From contig NZ_CP004350.1 of NCBI RefSeq assembly GCF_000550785.1, positions 204,835 through 268,834 on the forward strand: 64,000 nt of DNA, given 5' to 3'. Of this stretch, positions 9,266-17,468 are shown piece after piece (the first letter of the stretch is position 1; every line of letters begins with the position of its first letter). The notes under the pieces are model-generated. The model had not been told where the DNA came from, made no database searches, and worked only from the letters and a program-made list of their open reading frames with translations. The position numbers were made by a program, and so were the translations under genes. The stretch comes from Corynebacterium casei LMG S-19264 (GTDB lineage Bacteria > Actinomycetota > Actinomycetes > Mycobacteriales > Mycobacteriaceae).

Positions 9266-9294
9266 AATGTAGTGTTTACTTTGAAATCTGTCAA
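9266..9294 (-). promoter_or_regulatory. Sigma-A type promoter of the oxidase-symporter operon
   Basis: On the minus strand TTGACA (9294-9289) and TACATT (9271-9266) are separated by exactly 17 bases, giving a start site near 9258 and a leader of about 130 bases to ATG 9124. I see no other gene between 9125 and 9389. Confidence 0.8.
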
Positions 9295-9303
9295 TGGGTG
9301 TAG

Positions 9304-9315
9304 TGAAATGTTTCA
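9304..9315. promoter_or_regulatory. TGAAA-N2-TTTCA palindrome, candidate RpiR operator
   Basis: TGAAATGTTTCA lies ten bases upstream of the -35 box. RpiR-type regulators often use GAAA/TTTC half-sites, and the adjacent upstream gene encodes one. A weaker TTGA...TCAA pair (9281-9294) overlaps the -35 box. Confidence 0.5.
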
Positions 9316-9389
9316 AAATAGTGTTTGCTAAGGAAATGGTGTTGCCAGTTGGCGCTTCAGTCCAGACATAATTGACGTTTTTGCGCGCG

Positions 9390-9424
9390 AAAAAGCGGCC
9401 ACCGTTCTTCAGAACAGTGACCGC
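9390..9424 (-). terminator. Intrinsic terminator of the RpiR gene
   Basis: On the minus strand a 13-bp stem (GCGGTCACTGTTC against GAACGGTGGCCGC, two G-U pairs) with a TGAA loop is followed by TTTTT. It separates the regulator from the promoter of the oxidase operon. Confidence 0.9.
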
Positions 9425-9458
9425 ATCTAGTTCAATTAGCGTGCTTAGGGGGCATGAC

Positions 9459-10373
9459 TTAATCCTCGGGGACGTCTTCCGGCATGTCCGTGAGGAATAT
9501 CGGCGAGGAAAAGTCGGGGCGACCGGTGAACTTTGCGGAGAGGTCATTAAACAGCTGGTTGCGCTTGAGCGCTGCCTCTTTTTGCCGCGATGCTAATTGC
9601 ATGGTGAGCACGTAGCTGAAAACAAAAGGCGTCAGGTGCTCGCTGACAACATTGGAGATTGTGGGTGGAGTTTTGATGATGACATCCACGCGATCCTGCA
9701 GTGACAAGCCTAATGCTTCGGTCACTAACACCACCTTCGCGCCAACTGCTTTCGTGTGATCGACGATGACATCTACTTCGGTGGTCTGGTGAAATGGAGC
9801 TACTAGAACCACGCAGTCGTCTTGCTCCATGGATAAAAGGTCATCTGCAAGCCTGTAACCAGCAAGCATTAGTGCTTCGGCATCGAAACCCACGCGCTTC
9901 AGGTGAGTTGCTAAGAACCCTGCGACCATGGAACCCGGGCCCAGGCCGTAGGTGTAAATCCGTCGTGATTCCACGAGAAGATCAACGCAACGATCGAAGG
10001 CATCATGGTCAAATCCTTGGCGAAAGGCTTCCAGAATGGCGGCGGAGTTCTCCAGCATATTGTCCGCCGGGCGCTTGTTAGTTTGAATGCTCTCAATGTC
10101 ATGGCCCAGAATTGACGAGGAGCTTCTACGCACCAAGATGTTTTCAAGGAACTCTTTCTTTAGTTCTCGGAGTCCCTGATATCCCAAACCTTTGATAGTT
10201 CGGATAACTGATGCATCGCTAGTTCCGGTCGCTTCCGCGATCCGCAAGGCCGAGGAACCCATAACCTCATCCGGGTTTCGCAGTAGATAATCACCAATCT
10301 TCTTCTCGATAGGCGTCAGCCGTGGGCCGGCGTCAATGTAGCGCTCCTGAAAAGTTGGTTCCGCAGCGTTCAC
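9459..10373 (-). CDS. RpiR/MurR-family transcriptional regulator
   Basis: A 304-residue DNA-binding protein with an N-terminal HTH_6 domain (LTPIEKKIGDYLLRNPDEVMGSS, then SALRIAEATGTSDASVIR) and a C-terminal SIS domain (IYTYGLGPGSMVAGFLATHLKRVGF, then CVVLVAPFHQTTEVD) that normally senses a phosphosugar or related metabolite. I chose GTG 10373 because AGGTGG lies six bases before it; the frame opens at 10466 but the extra 31 residues cross the likely promoter (TAGTAT). It lies just upstream of, and is transcribed in the same direction as, the oxidase-symporter operon. It is the obvious candidate to control that operon, although SIS ligands are usually sugars rather than amines. Confidence 0.85.
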   Translation of the reverse strand: MNAAEPTFQERYIDAGPRLTPIEKKIGDYLLRNPDEVMGSSALRIAEATGTSDASVIRTIKGLGYQGLRELKKEFLENILVRRSSSSILGHDIESIQTNKRPADNMLENSAAILEAFRQGFDHDAFDRCVDLLVESRRIYTYGLGPGSMVAGFLATHLKRVGFDAEALMLAGYRLADDLLSMEQDDCVVLVAPFHQTTEVDVIVDHTKAVGAKVVLVTEALGLSLQDRVDVIIKTPPTISNVVSEHLTPFVFSYVLTMQLASRQKEAALKRNQLFNDLSAKFTGRPDFSSPIFLTDMPEDVPED

Positions 10374-10560
10374 TACGCCACCTCGTCCTTCGCGTCGTGA
10401 GTAAGTGCCTTTTAGGATACTAGTTGCCCTTCCCCAAGAAGACGGCAATTCAAGAAGGGTTCTCACTTTATGGGCCGTGTGGATTCAACCCTGGCATAAA
10501 CGCTTTCTTGTATGACACAATCGGCTGCGAAGGACCTGGAGGGAAACGGGAGAAATTCAC

Positions 10561-10638
10561 GTGGGTTTCATATGGGTCAGAATTGTTGCGTTCATCGCGG
10601 TAGTAGTTGGCTATTTCTGGCGAGCTCAGAAGAAGTAA
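10561..10638 (+). CDS. Possible small single-pass membrane protein (25 aa)
   Basis: GTG 10561 is preceded by good ribosome-binding sequence (GGAGGG at 10538 and GGGAG at 10548). It opens a 25-residue frame with one hydrophobic helix (VRIVAFIAVVVGYFW) and a basic end (RAQKK). The gap between the divergent RpiR and SDR genes (10374-10757) otherwise contains only their promoters. No family is recognised and chance cannot be excluded. Confidence 0.4.
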   Translation: MGFIWVRIVAFIAVVVGYFWRAQKK

Positions 10639-10757
10639 AGCTCATTTGCGTTCGCGATTGAAGGGCGTAGCTCTAGGCGGCCCTGGGGTTCCTAGAGTTG
10701 TGAATTGAAATGCAGCAGCGGCGGTGATGGCAGAATCATTGGCCTATTGTGGGGTGC

Positions 10758-11477
10758 ATGACAATCCCAGAGAACCAAAAAGTTGCTGTAGTTACCGGAG
10801 CATCGTCAGGCATTGGCGCAGCCAGCGCGCGATTGTTGGCCAACGATGGCTGGCACGTTGTCGTGGCCGCGCGCCGCAAGGACAAGCTGGATGCTTTGGC
10901 CGAGGAAATCGGTGGCACCGCCGTTGAATTAGACGTGACCAAGCAAGAATCTGTTGACGCATTGGCGGCGCAGCTGCCACGCGTTGACCTGCTGGTTAAC
11001 AATGCCGGCGGCGCGAAGGGCCTGGAACCGCTGGTGGAGACATCCATCGATGACTGGAACTGGATGTATGAAACCAACGTGCTGGGCACGGTGCGTTTGA
11101 TTCAAGCGCTGATTAAAAAGATTGAAGCTGCACCTGATAACTCCGGCCTGATTATCAACATGAGCTCCATCGCGGGCTGGAGCGTGTATGAAGGCGGCTC
11201 CGGATACAACGCAGCAAAGCACGGCGTGCGGGTGGTTTCCCGCGCATTGCGCCTGGAAAACCACAACATCCGCACCACGGAAATCATCCCGGGACGCGTG
11301 GCAACGGACTTCTCCCTAGTGCGTTTCGAGGGCGACGCAGACCGCGCGAAGTCCGTCTATGACGGTCAGCTCAACCTAGTCGCCGAAGACGTCGCTGAGT
11401 CCGTGCGTTGGGTGGCGTCGCTGCCGAACCACGTCAACATCGACAGGCTAGAACTGAAGCCCCGTACCCAAAGCTAA
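10758..11477 (+). CDS. SDR-family NAD(P)-dependent oxidoreductase
   Basis: A 239-residue classical short-chain dehydrogenase. The cofactor motif TGASSGIG is near residue 14 and AARRKDKL after beta-2 suggests NADP preference. NNAGG, the active-site Ser in NMSSIAG and YNAAK (Tyr-x-x-x-Lys) are all present. IIPGRVATDF follows the catalytic part. This subgroup resembles YdfG/serine 3-dehydrogenases acting on hydroxy acids, but the substrate is unknown. ATG 10758 is preferred over GTG 10749 because TATTGT (10745-10750) sits seven bases before it as a leaderless -10 box. Confidence 0.9.
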   Translation: MTIPENQKVAVVTGASSGIGAASARLLANDGWHVVVAARRKDKLDALAEEIGGTAVELDVTKQESVDALAAQLPRVDLLVNNAGGAKGLEPLVETSIDDWNWMYETNVLGTVRLIQALIKKIEAAPDNSGLIINMSSIAGWSVYEGGSGYNAAKHGVRVVSRALRLENHNIRTTEIIPGRVATDFSLVRFEGDADRAKSVYDGQLNLVAEDVAESVRWVASLPNHVNIDRLELKPRTQS

Positions 11478-11543
11478 ACCTTCCTGGGGCACTACTGCGG
11501 GCAGTCCTGCCCGATAAAGTCACGGAGATTAAAATAATGCTCC

Positions 11544-12233
11544 GTGACTTTCGCATCTCTTCTCACCCTCATTGGCGTCTGGCTCGCAGTCTGTATCGCC
11601 CCAGGTCCGGATGTGGTTCAGGTGATGCGAGTGGCCTCGCGCTCGGTGCGCGCCGGGCTGTGGTGCACCGCTGGAATCACGGCGGGCATCGCAGTTTGGC
11701 TCACCGCGTCGTTGGCGGGCATGTCCGCGCTGATTGCCGCGCGCCCCAGCTTGCTGGGCATCCTGCAACTGTTCGGCGGCGCGTTTTTGATTTGGATGGG
11801 CATCCAATCCGTGCGCTCAGGTTTTAGCGCCAGGCGTGCCCCATCGCGCGTGGTGGGAACAGAAAACTCCGCACCCACAGCTGAACCGCCAGAAGCGGCC
11901 GCGGCGGCACAGACCAAGCTGCCAGTGCTCACCGCGGGGCGATCATTTCGCCTGGGGCTTTACACCAACCTGTCCAACCCCAAGGCGCTGGTGTTCTTCG
12001 GCGCCGTATTCGCGCAGTTTATCCGGCCCGAAATATCGATTGCCTGGACCTTTGCCGTCGGAATCATCCTGCTGGTCATATCGGGTACCTGGTTTGTCAT
12101 CGTCACGCTCATCGTGCGGATATTTTCCACATGGCTGGGCAAATACTCGCCGTTGATTGACATCATTGCTGGTGTCATCTTCATTCTGTTGGGAATCGTG
12201 ATGGTTTATGAAGGAATCATCCAACCGTTCTAG
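11544..12233 (+). CDS. LysE/RhtB-family amino acid exporter
   Basis: A 229-residue inner-membrane protein with six predicted helices. The N-terminal signature is IAPGPDVVQVMRVASRSVRAG, followed by GGAFLIWMGIQSVRSG. A long hydrophilic Ala/Glu-rich loop (about residues 95-130) lies between helices 3 and 4, and LGLYTNLSNPKALVFFGAVFAQF is the second family signature. GTG 11544 is chosen, eight bases after TAAAAT (11530-11535). Members export lysine, threonine, homoserine and similar amino acids; the specific substrate is unknown. Confidence 0.87.
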   Translation: MTFASLLTLIGVWLAVCIAPGPDVVQVMRVASRSVRAGLWCTAGITAGIAVWLTASLAGMSALIAARPSLLGILQLFGGAFLIWMGIQSVRSGFSARRAPSRVVGTENSAPTAEPPEAAAAAQTKLPVLTAGRSFRLGLYTNLSNPKALVFFGAVFAQFIRPEISIAWTFAVGIILLVISGTWFVIVTLIVRIFSTWLGKYSPLIDIIAGVIFILLGIVMVYEGIIQPF

Positions 12234-12259
12234 CGCGCAATCACGGTAGGATAGGCGAC

Positions 12260-12589
12260 ATGATTTTTACTACCACGCACAATGTTGAAGGCCGCGAGAT
12301 TGACACCTACATCCGCATCATCGCGGGTGAAACAGTCACTGGTATTAACTTCCTCAAAGACATCGGCGCATCCTTCCGTTCCTTCACCGGCGGCCGATCC
12401 GCAGGCTATGAAGAAGAAGCAGTCCGCGCCCGCGAATCCGCACTCAACGAACTATGGAACCGCGGCCAAGAAGTCGGCGCCGATGCCGTGGTGGGCATCG
12501 CTTTTGATTACTCCCCAATGGGCGCATCCAACGACATGTTGATGGTCACCGCCACCGGCACCGCGGTCAAACTCAAGCCACAGCACTAG
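12260..12589 (+). CDS. YbjQ/UPF0145 family protein
   Basis: A 109-residue protein of the YbjQ family, which folds into homo-oligomeric rings and is sometimes called a heavy-metal-binding domain; no firm function is known. TTTHNVEGREIDTYIRIIAGETVTG and GADAVVGIAFDYSPMG are characteristic. ATG 12260 is leaderless: TAGGAT (12247-12252) is seven bases upstream. It stands between an exporter and an alkyltransferase-like gene on the same strand. Confidence 0.88.
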   Translation: MIFTTTHNVEGREIDTYIRIIAGETVTGINFLKDIGASFRSFTGGRSAGYEEEAVRARESALNELWNRGQEVGADAVVGIAFDYSPMGASNDMLMVTATGTAVKLKPQH

Positions 12590-12606
12590 GCCCAGACCGA
12601 TAAAAA

Positions 12607-13014
12607 GTGTCCGAACCTGCGGAACCGTCGGAGGTAGCCCAGCGCGTGCTTTATATCGCCGGGCTTATCCCGCCGGGCAACGTCTCCACCTACGGTGAAG
12701 TGGGCAAAGCTGCTGATGCCACCGCGCGCCAAGTCGGCTCCATCATGCGGCTATGGGGCTCACGCATAAGCTGGTGGCGAGTCATCAAAGCCGACGGCAG
12801 CTCCCACGACTTCGACCGCGCCAAATCCCACTGGGAAGACGAAGGGATCCAACTGCGCGGCATGAAAGTGCGCATGGATTTGTGCGGATTAGATCATCGG
12901 GATCTCAGGGACATCGTTAAGCACATGCCCCCTGCGGCGGCCGAAAGTGTGAATCTGGCTGCCGGCTGTAAACTAGGTGGCTATGAGCGACATCGAAGTA
13001 CCGATCTCGGGTGA
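12607..13014 (+). CDS. Alkyltransferase-like (ATL) DNA-binding protein of the MGMT family
   Basis: A 135-residue protein containing the DNA-binding domain of O6-alkylguanine-DNA alkyltransferases: IPPGNVSTYGEVGKAADATARQVG and a WWRVIKADG segment. The PCHRV active site is replaced by SWWRV, so the acceptor Cys is absent. In the family such ATL proteins bind alkylated bases and flag them for nucleotide excision repair. GTG 12607 is annotated; GTG 12645, preceded by GGAGG at 12629, is a plausible shorter start (122 residues). Its 3' end overlaps the next gene. Confidence 0.82.
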   Translation: MSEPAEPSEVAQRVLYIAGLIPPGNVSTYGEVGKAADATARQVGSIMRLWGSRISWWRVIKADGSSHDFDRAKSHWEDEGIQLRGMKVRMDLCGLDHRDLRDIVKHMPPAAAESVNLAAGCKLGGYERHRSTDLG

Positions 13015-13276
13015 GTCCATCAAACTAGGCCAGTTTATTAAACTGGCCAGCCTCGTTTCCACAGGTGGAGAGGCAAAAGCAGCAATTGCGGAAGGTGAAG
13101 TCACCGTCAACGGCGAGGTTGATACTCGCCGCGGCGCAACCCTGCACGCGGGTGACAAGGTCTGCGTGGGCACCATGTGCGCGGTGGTTGGCGTGGCCGA
13201 TGACGATGATGATGACTACTTCGATGAAGCTACCGCCGATGACGATTTTGATCCTGAAAAGTGGAGGAACCTTTAA
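12983..13276 (+). CDS. S4-domain RNA-binding protein
   Basis: A 97-residue protein with one S4 RNA-binding domain of the YbcJ/YaaA type (IKLGQFIKLASLVSTGGEAKAAIAEGEVTVNGEVDTRRGATLHAGDKV in sequence order from residue 14). The C-terminal tail is very acidic, with six consecutive Asp near residue 75. ATG 12983 follows AGGTGG and also a TAAACT box eight bases upstream. It overlaps the preceding gene by 32 bases in another frame. It probably binds structured RNA or ribosomes; the target is unknown. Confidence 0.8.
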   Translation: MSDIEVPISGESIKLGQFIKLASLVSTGGEAKAAIAEGEVTVNGEVDTRRGATLHAGDKVCVGTMCAVVGVADDDDDDYFDEATADDDFDPEKWRNL

Positions 13277-13278
13277 CC

Positions 13279-14121
13279 ATGCCCGCATTTATGTCGGAAG
13301 TAGGCATGCCCTACTGGATTGATCTCACCACTTCTAACCCGGAAAAGTCGGCCGAGTTTTACCGCAAGGTGCTCGGCTGGGAGGTGACGGCGGAGACGGA
13401 TGAGTACCGTATCAGCCGCACGCAGGGCCTTCCTATCGGCGGTTTCATTCCGCAGCCAGCGGATTCCACCATGCCGGATACCTGGGTGACTTACTTCCGC
13501 GCGGGCAATTTGGAGAAGGAATGCCAGCGCGCGGAGGAGCTCGGTGGCAAGGTATTGTCCGGGCCGCAGCAGGTTGAGCTGGGGCAGATGGCATTGCTTA
13601 CCGATGCCGCCGGGGCGCTGTTCGGCCTTATCGAGCCAACGAACACTGAGCAGTTCGTTGCCGCCGGTGAGCCGGGTCTGCCGGTGTGGCATGAGCTGAC
13701 CGCAACGAAGGATTTTGCTAAGGCGCTGGACTTTTACGGTGAGCTGTTCAACTGGGAAATCCGCACCCAGCCGATTACCGGTTCCGGCCTTGCCGGTGAA
13801 GCTGACTACGCGACGGCTGAAGAGGAAGGCGCACCGTTCGCGGGTATTTGGAACGCGAAGGATAAGTTCCCGCCACAGGTCGGGGGCTTCTGGCAGACCT
13901 ACCTGGGTGTACGCAACATGGATGAGGCAATCAATTCTGCCGTGGAATCCGGCGGTGAGGTCATCCGCGAGCCGTGGATGTCTACCTTCGGCCTGATGGC
14001 GTTGATTGCTGATGCCACCGGTGCGACCATCACTCTGACTGAAGTTGAGGACGCTCCTGAGGACGACGTAGCCGAAGGTGATGACCTTCTTGGTTTGGAC
14101 GTGGAGTTTCCCCAGCAATAA
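13279..14121 (+). CDS. Two-domain VOC (glyoxalase-fold) protein
   Basis: A 280-residue protein with two tandem vicinal-oxygen-chelate domains, about residues 6-120 (PYWIDLTTSNPEKSAEFY start) and 130-265 (PVWHELTATKDFAKALDFY start), like the mycobacterial CFP30B antigen group. His is conserved in the second domain start only, so metal binding and catalysis are uncertain. ATG 13279 is preceded by GGAGG at an ideal distance, two bases after the S4 gene stop. The 3' end overlaps the converging PrsW-like gene by 92 bases. Confidence 0.85.
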   Translation: MPAFMSEVGMPYWIDLTTSNPEKSAEFYRKVLGWEVTAETDEYRISRTQGLPIGGFIPQPADSTMPDTWVTYFRAGNLEKECQRAEELGGKVLSGPQQVELGQMALLTDAAGALFGLIEPTNTEQFVAAGEPGLPVWHELTATKDFAKALDFYGELFNWEIRTQPITGSGLAGEADYATAEEEGAPFAGIWNAKDKFPPQVGGFWQTYLGVRNMDEAINSAVESGGEVIREPWMSTFGLMALIADATGATITLTEVEDAPEDDVAEGDDLLGLDVEFPQQ

Positions 14122-15016
14122 CTAGGCCCCGGCCGACGCTATGGCTGGCAACCCCTGCGGCATGCTTTTTGTGAAGCGCTGCGGGGGTATAGCTTTGTCC
14201 CAGATCGGCTCGGTACAGCTTCATGCTGCGGAAGCAGATGCGCGCAAAGATGAAGTACATGATGGCCATGACAACGACGATCTTGATGATCATCGAGGTA
14301 TTGCTCACCAGGTTATAGTTCCACGCGTAGTGGATGGTGAAGGCCACGAACCACCACAACAATGCGGTACCTAAACGCCACATGCGCGACTTGCTGCCGG
14401 CAAATAGCGCCAAGCCGATCCCCCAACCGGCAATCGCCGTGCACACCAGGTGCAGGCCAGGGCCAGCAAGAACGCGCAGGCCCCAGGTTTCCCAGAACCC
14501 AGCCCAATCAGAATCCTGGTGCATTTGGGCACCGCTGGCGCCGTACAACACGTTTTCTAGCACCTCAAAGCCCAAGCCGATGACGCCGCCGACGATAAAC
14601 CCGTGCCACGGCCGCGATAGTTGCGTAAAGGCCAAACAAATGACCACTATGCCGAGGGCTTTGATGATTTCTTCTGGATAAGCACCGCCCCAGGAGTACA
14701 CGTCGGCGCGGTATCCGAGGTAGCCGAAAATATCCATCACCGGTATGGCGATGGGAAACGTAAAAATGATGGCGACACCGCCACCCCACAGCATCGCGGC
14801 GTAGATCCACAGTCGTGATTCGCCTGCGCGCTTCTGCGGCCAAAACGGTAAGCGGGAAAGCAAGAAGATAGCGATGGCAAAATACACCGCAGTCAACACA
14901 ACACTGAGCAAACCCAATCCAGGAGACATAAACAACGCGGTAAGGAACATGAATAGGAAGCCGAAGACTCCAACGATCATGCTGATGATGGTCAGAACGC
15001 GAAAGAACTTGCTCAT
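14030..15016 (-). CDS. PrsW-family intramembrane metalloprotease
   Basis: A 328-residue multi-pass membrane protein of the PrsW (CPBP-related) protease family. Key motifs are EEIIKALG (the EExxK box) near residue 114, GLGFEVLENVLYG, GLHLVCTAIAGWG and AFTIHYAWN. These supply the Glu and His residues proposed to bind the catalytic metal. The ATG at 15016 overlaps the stop of the upstream gene (ATGA, 4 bases), so the two are translated together. The last 40 residues are basic, without membrane segments, and are encoded antisense to the end of the VOC gene. PrsW members cleave anti-sigma factors; the target here is unknown. Confidence 0.85.
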   Translation of the reverse strand: MSKFFRVLTIISMIVGVFGFLFMFLTALFMSPGLGLLSVVLTAVYFAIAIFLLSRLPFWPQKRAGESRLWIYAAMLWGGGVAIIFTFPIAIPVMDIFGYLGYRADVYSWGGAYPEEIIKALGIVVICLAFTQLSRPWHGFIVGGVIGLGFEVLENVLYGASGAQMHQDSDWAGFWETWGLRVLAGPGLHLVCTAIAGWGIGLALFAGSKSRMWRLGTALLWWFVAFTIHYAWNYNLVSNTSMIIKIVVVMAIMYFIFARICFRSMKLYRADLGQSYTPAALHKKHAAGVASHSVGRGLVIAGETPRPNQEGHHLRLRRPQERPQLQSE

Positions 15017-15669
15017 GCGTTCACCTCGTTTGCTTCTGGCTTGGATGCGTCAGCGTTCAACGAAGGAACTTGGTTGTCGGGCAGCTCCGGAATACCGGGG
15101 ATAAATCCTTCTGGTAGCTGCTCCATCGTTGCGTCTAGGTCGATGGGAAGTGGATCGTCGTGGAAGCTGTCCCAAATCTGATTGGATAGGGGGACGAGTT
15201 CATCGGTAGGCCCTTGCACCATGATTTGGAATTCCTCGCCGGCATACTCCCCGGTACCTTGCACGCTCATGGCTACGAGTTCGGCATGTGGAATGGCCAT
15301 CACGGATGCGTTTCCGGCGTGAATAATCGGGTCATTGGTGAAGGAGAGCATCATATTGGCGCGTACTGCGCGGCGCAATGAGTGGTCTGAATCTTCAACA
15401 TCTTTGACCTTGTTAATCTGCACGCTGACGCCGTCGCACAGATAGGCATCTGGCAGCATTCCGTTTTGGTTCCAGACGCACTCCACGCCTTCAACAGGGA
15501 TTTCCCAATCAGAAGAAATAGGCCCGATTGATAATGATTCGGTGGGCTTGGGGTTCTGGGATACAAGCGATAAAACGGCAGAAGGCGCCGTGATGGCCAC
15601 TGCCATGACGACGCATACCAGCGCGAAATATTTCCCCGATCGAGCCGGCTGAAGTCTATACGTTGCCAT
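15013..15669 (-). CDS. Membrane-anchored hypothetical protein coupled to PrsW
   Basis: A 218-residue protein I do not recognise. One N-terminal hydrophobic helix (about residues 14-37) is followed by an extracytoplasmic region with two Cys (in GVECVWN and AYLCDGV), then a Pro-rich end. ATG 15669 is chosen because TAGTCT lies seven bases upstream on the minus strand (15682-15677). The stop overlaps the protease start by four bases, so this protein could be a partner or substrate of the protease; that is inference from context only. Confidence 0.65.
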   Translation of the reverse strand: MATYRLQPARSGKYFALVCVVMAVAITAPSAVLSLVSQNPKPTESLSIGPISSDWEIPVEGVECVWNQNGMLPDAYLCDGVSVQINKVKDVEDSDHSLRRAVRANMMLSFTNDPIIHAGNASVMAIPHAELVAMSVQGTGEYAGEEFQIMVQGPTDELVPLSNQIWDSFHDDPLPIDLDATMEQLPEGFIPGIPELPDNQVPSLNADASKPEANEVNA

Positions 15670-15695
15670 AGGCACCAGACTACAAGCCGCAGCGG

Positions 15696-17288
15696 CTATG
15701 CTTCAGCGGCGACTTCAGCAACGGTGGTTTTGTTCATGGATTTGAGAACCACAGCGATAACAATGAGTGCTACGAGCATGCTGACAAAGCCGATGATTGC
15801 AGAGGTAGTCGCTGCATAAAGCACGTAACCGACCAATGCGGCAATGGCGCCAACGAAGGCATAAGGCAGCTGCGTATTAACGTGCGTTGCCACGGCACAA
15901 CCCGCACCTGTGGAAGACAAAATGGTGGTGTCTGAGATAGGGGAGGAGTGGTCACCCCAGACTGAACCGGCAAGAACCGCACCGAAGGCTGGAATCAACA
16001 AGGTGCCATCGGGCGCAGCAGCGTTGATGATTTCACCCGCCAGCGGTAACAGAATGCCGAATGCACCCCAGGAGGTGCCGGTCGCAAACGCCATACCGGC
16101 GGCGACGAGGAATAGAATAGGAATCAACAAGACTGGTGGAACGGACAAGCTGGTGACAATGCTTGCGAAGTAAGCGCCGGTGCCCAGCTGACCAATCAAA
16201 GAACCCAGCATCCAGGCTAGGAGCAAAATGTAAATCGCTGGAAGCATCGATTTTGCGCCGTCCAAGGTGCCGCTGGCAATAACGCGGGAATCAAACTTCG
16301 GGTTCTTACGCGTGTAGCTAACACAGTAAGCAAGCGCGACCAGCAGACCGGCAACACCGCCAATATTCAGAGTCAACGCCACATCGGCATTAGCCATCGC
16401 ATCCAGCATGGACCAGGAACCTGCTGCGAGCGCACCGGAGATGTACATGCCGCCCACAACGCCGACAACCAGAACCACGAATGGAACAACCAAAGCAGAA
16501 ATGGTGCCGTTGTGGTGGGTAGGCAAGTCATCCGTAATCTGACCTGGTGCGTCATCGCCTTCAGCCATGACGCCTTCACCGAGGGCAGCGCGCTGTTCTT
16601 CCTTGCGCATCGCGCCGAAGTCCAGTTGCCACAGCACAACAATCCACAGCAGGATGATGGCGGCAACAGCGTAGAAGTTCAAGACTGCGGAGCGAAGAAA
16701 GACTTCCATCTCACTCATAGTCAGCGCCGAAGCAGCGATGATAGGTGCCATGATACCGATGATGGACGCGCCCCAGCTAGAGAGAGGTACAAGCACAACG
16801 GTGGGGGCGGAACTGGAATCAACCAGGTAGGCAAGCTTGGCGCGGGAGACTTTCTGCTGGTCGGAGATAGGGCGAGAAATCTGACCCACAGCCAAAGCGT
16901 TGAAGTAGTCATCAATGAAGATGGCCATGCCTAAAATAGCGGTAAGAATCTGGGAATCGCGCCGGCTTTTCACACGCTTGCGCGCCCAGTTAGAGAACGC
17001 GGCGGTACCGCCGGACATCAGAACCAATGCGGTAATAGCGCCTAGTTCCAGCAAGAACGTGAGGATCAAAATGTTGTACCAGTTGAGCGCACCCTCAACC
17101 CAGAACAGTTCCACAACGCTGGAAAAGAGCAATTTGAGGCTCTCCAGTGGGTGGAAATTTGTGATCAACAAGATACTTAGCAGGGATCCTGAAAGTAGTG
17201 ACAACAGCACCCGCTTGGTGGCAATGACCATGATGATGGCTACTAGCGGCGGCAAAATTGTCAATAGAGGAAAAGATTCAACCATCAC
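15696..17288 (-). CDS. nhaC: Na+/H+ antiporter, NhaC family
   Basis: A 530-residue secondary transporter with about 11-13 membrane helices. NhaC marks include FIDDYFNALAVGQISRPI, the Asp-containing LVDSSSAPTVVLVPLSSWGASIIG, GTSWGAFGILLPLAGEI and GSVWGDHSSPISDTTILSSTGAGC. It exchanges Na+ for H+; some members carry other amines. GTG 17288 and ATG 17285 follow CGGAGC. It is divergent from the M13 peptidase gene. Confidence 0.88.
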   Translation of the reverse strand: MMVESFPLLTILPPLVAIIMVIATKRVLLSLLSGSLLSILLITNFHPLESLKLLFSSVVELFWVEGALNWYNILILTFLLELGAITALVLMSGGTAAFSNWARKRVKSRRDSQILTAILGMAIFIDDYFNALAVGQISRPISDQQKVSRAKLAYLVDSSSAPTVVLVPLSSWGASIIGIMAPIIAASALTMSEMEVFLRSAVLNFYAVAAIILLWIVVLWQLDFGAMRKEEQRAALGEGVMAEGDDAPGQITDDLPTHHNGTISALVVPFVVLVVGVVGGMYISGALAAGSWSMLDAMANADVALTLNIGGVAGLLVALAYCVSYTRKNPKFDSRVIASGTLDGAKSMLPAIYILLLAWMLGSLIGQLGTGAYFASIVTSLSVPPVLLIPILFLVAAGMAFATGTSWGAFGILLPLAGEIINAAAPDGTLLIPAFGAVLAGSVWGDHSSPISDTTILSSTGAGCAVATHVNTQLPYAFVGAIAALVGYVLYAATTSAIIGFVSMLVALIVIAVVLKSMNKTTVAEVAAEA

Positions 17289-17468
17289 AAGCTCCGATTA
17301 AGTAAAAAATTCTAAGCCAGCATAATATATTCTCATTGCAGTGTCTCATTGCGTGGACAGTTATTTGTTAGGTAAGGAAAATTAATGGGGTTTTGAAGTT
17401 GCTGTTTTACGGCAGTGGAAATTCTGAATCGCTGCCTTGGCGAAGTGTTTTCGCCTAGTATGGGCACT

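Noticed and set aside
12607..13014. Active O6-methylguanine methyltransferase
   Set aside because: The acceptor Cys motif PCHRV is replaced by SWWRV, so an alkyltransferase-like protein is the correct call.
13273..14118. 281-codon open frame on the minus strand
   Set aside because: It is the antisense of the VOC gene, has no family motif and arises from GC-rich codon bias.
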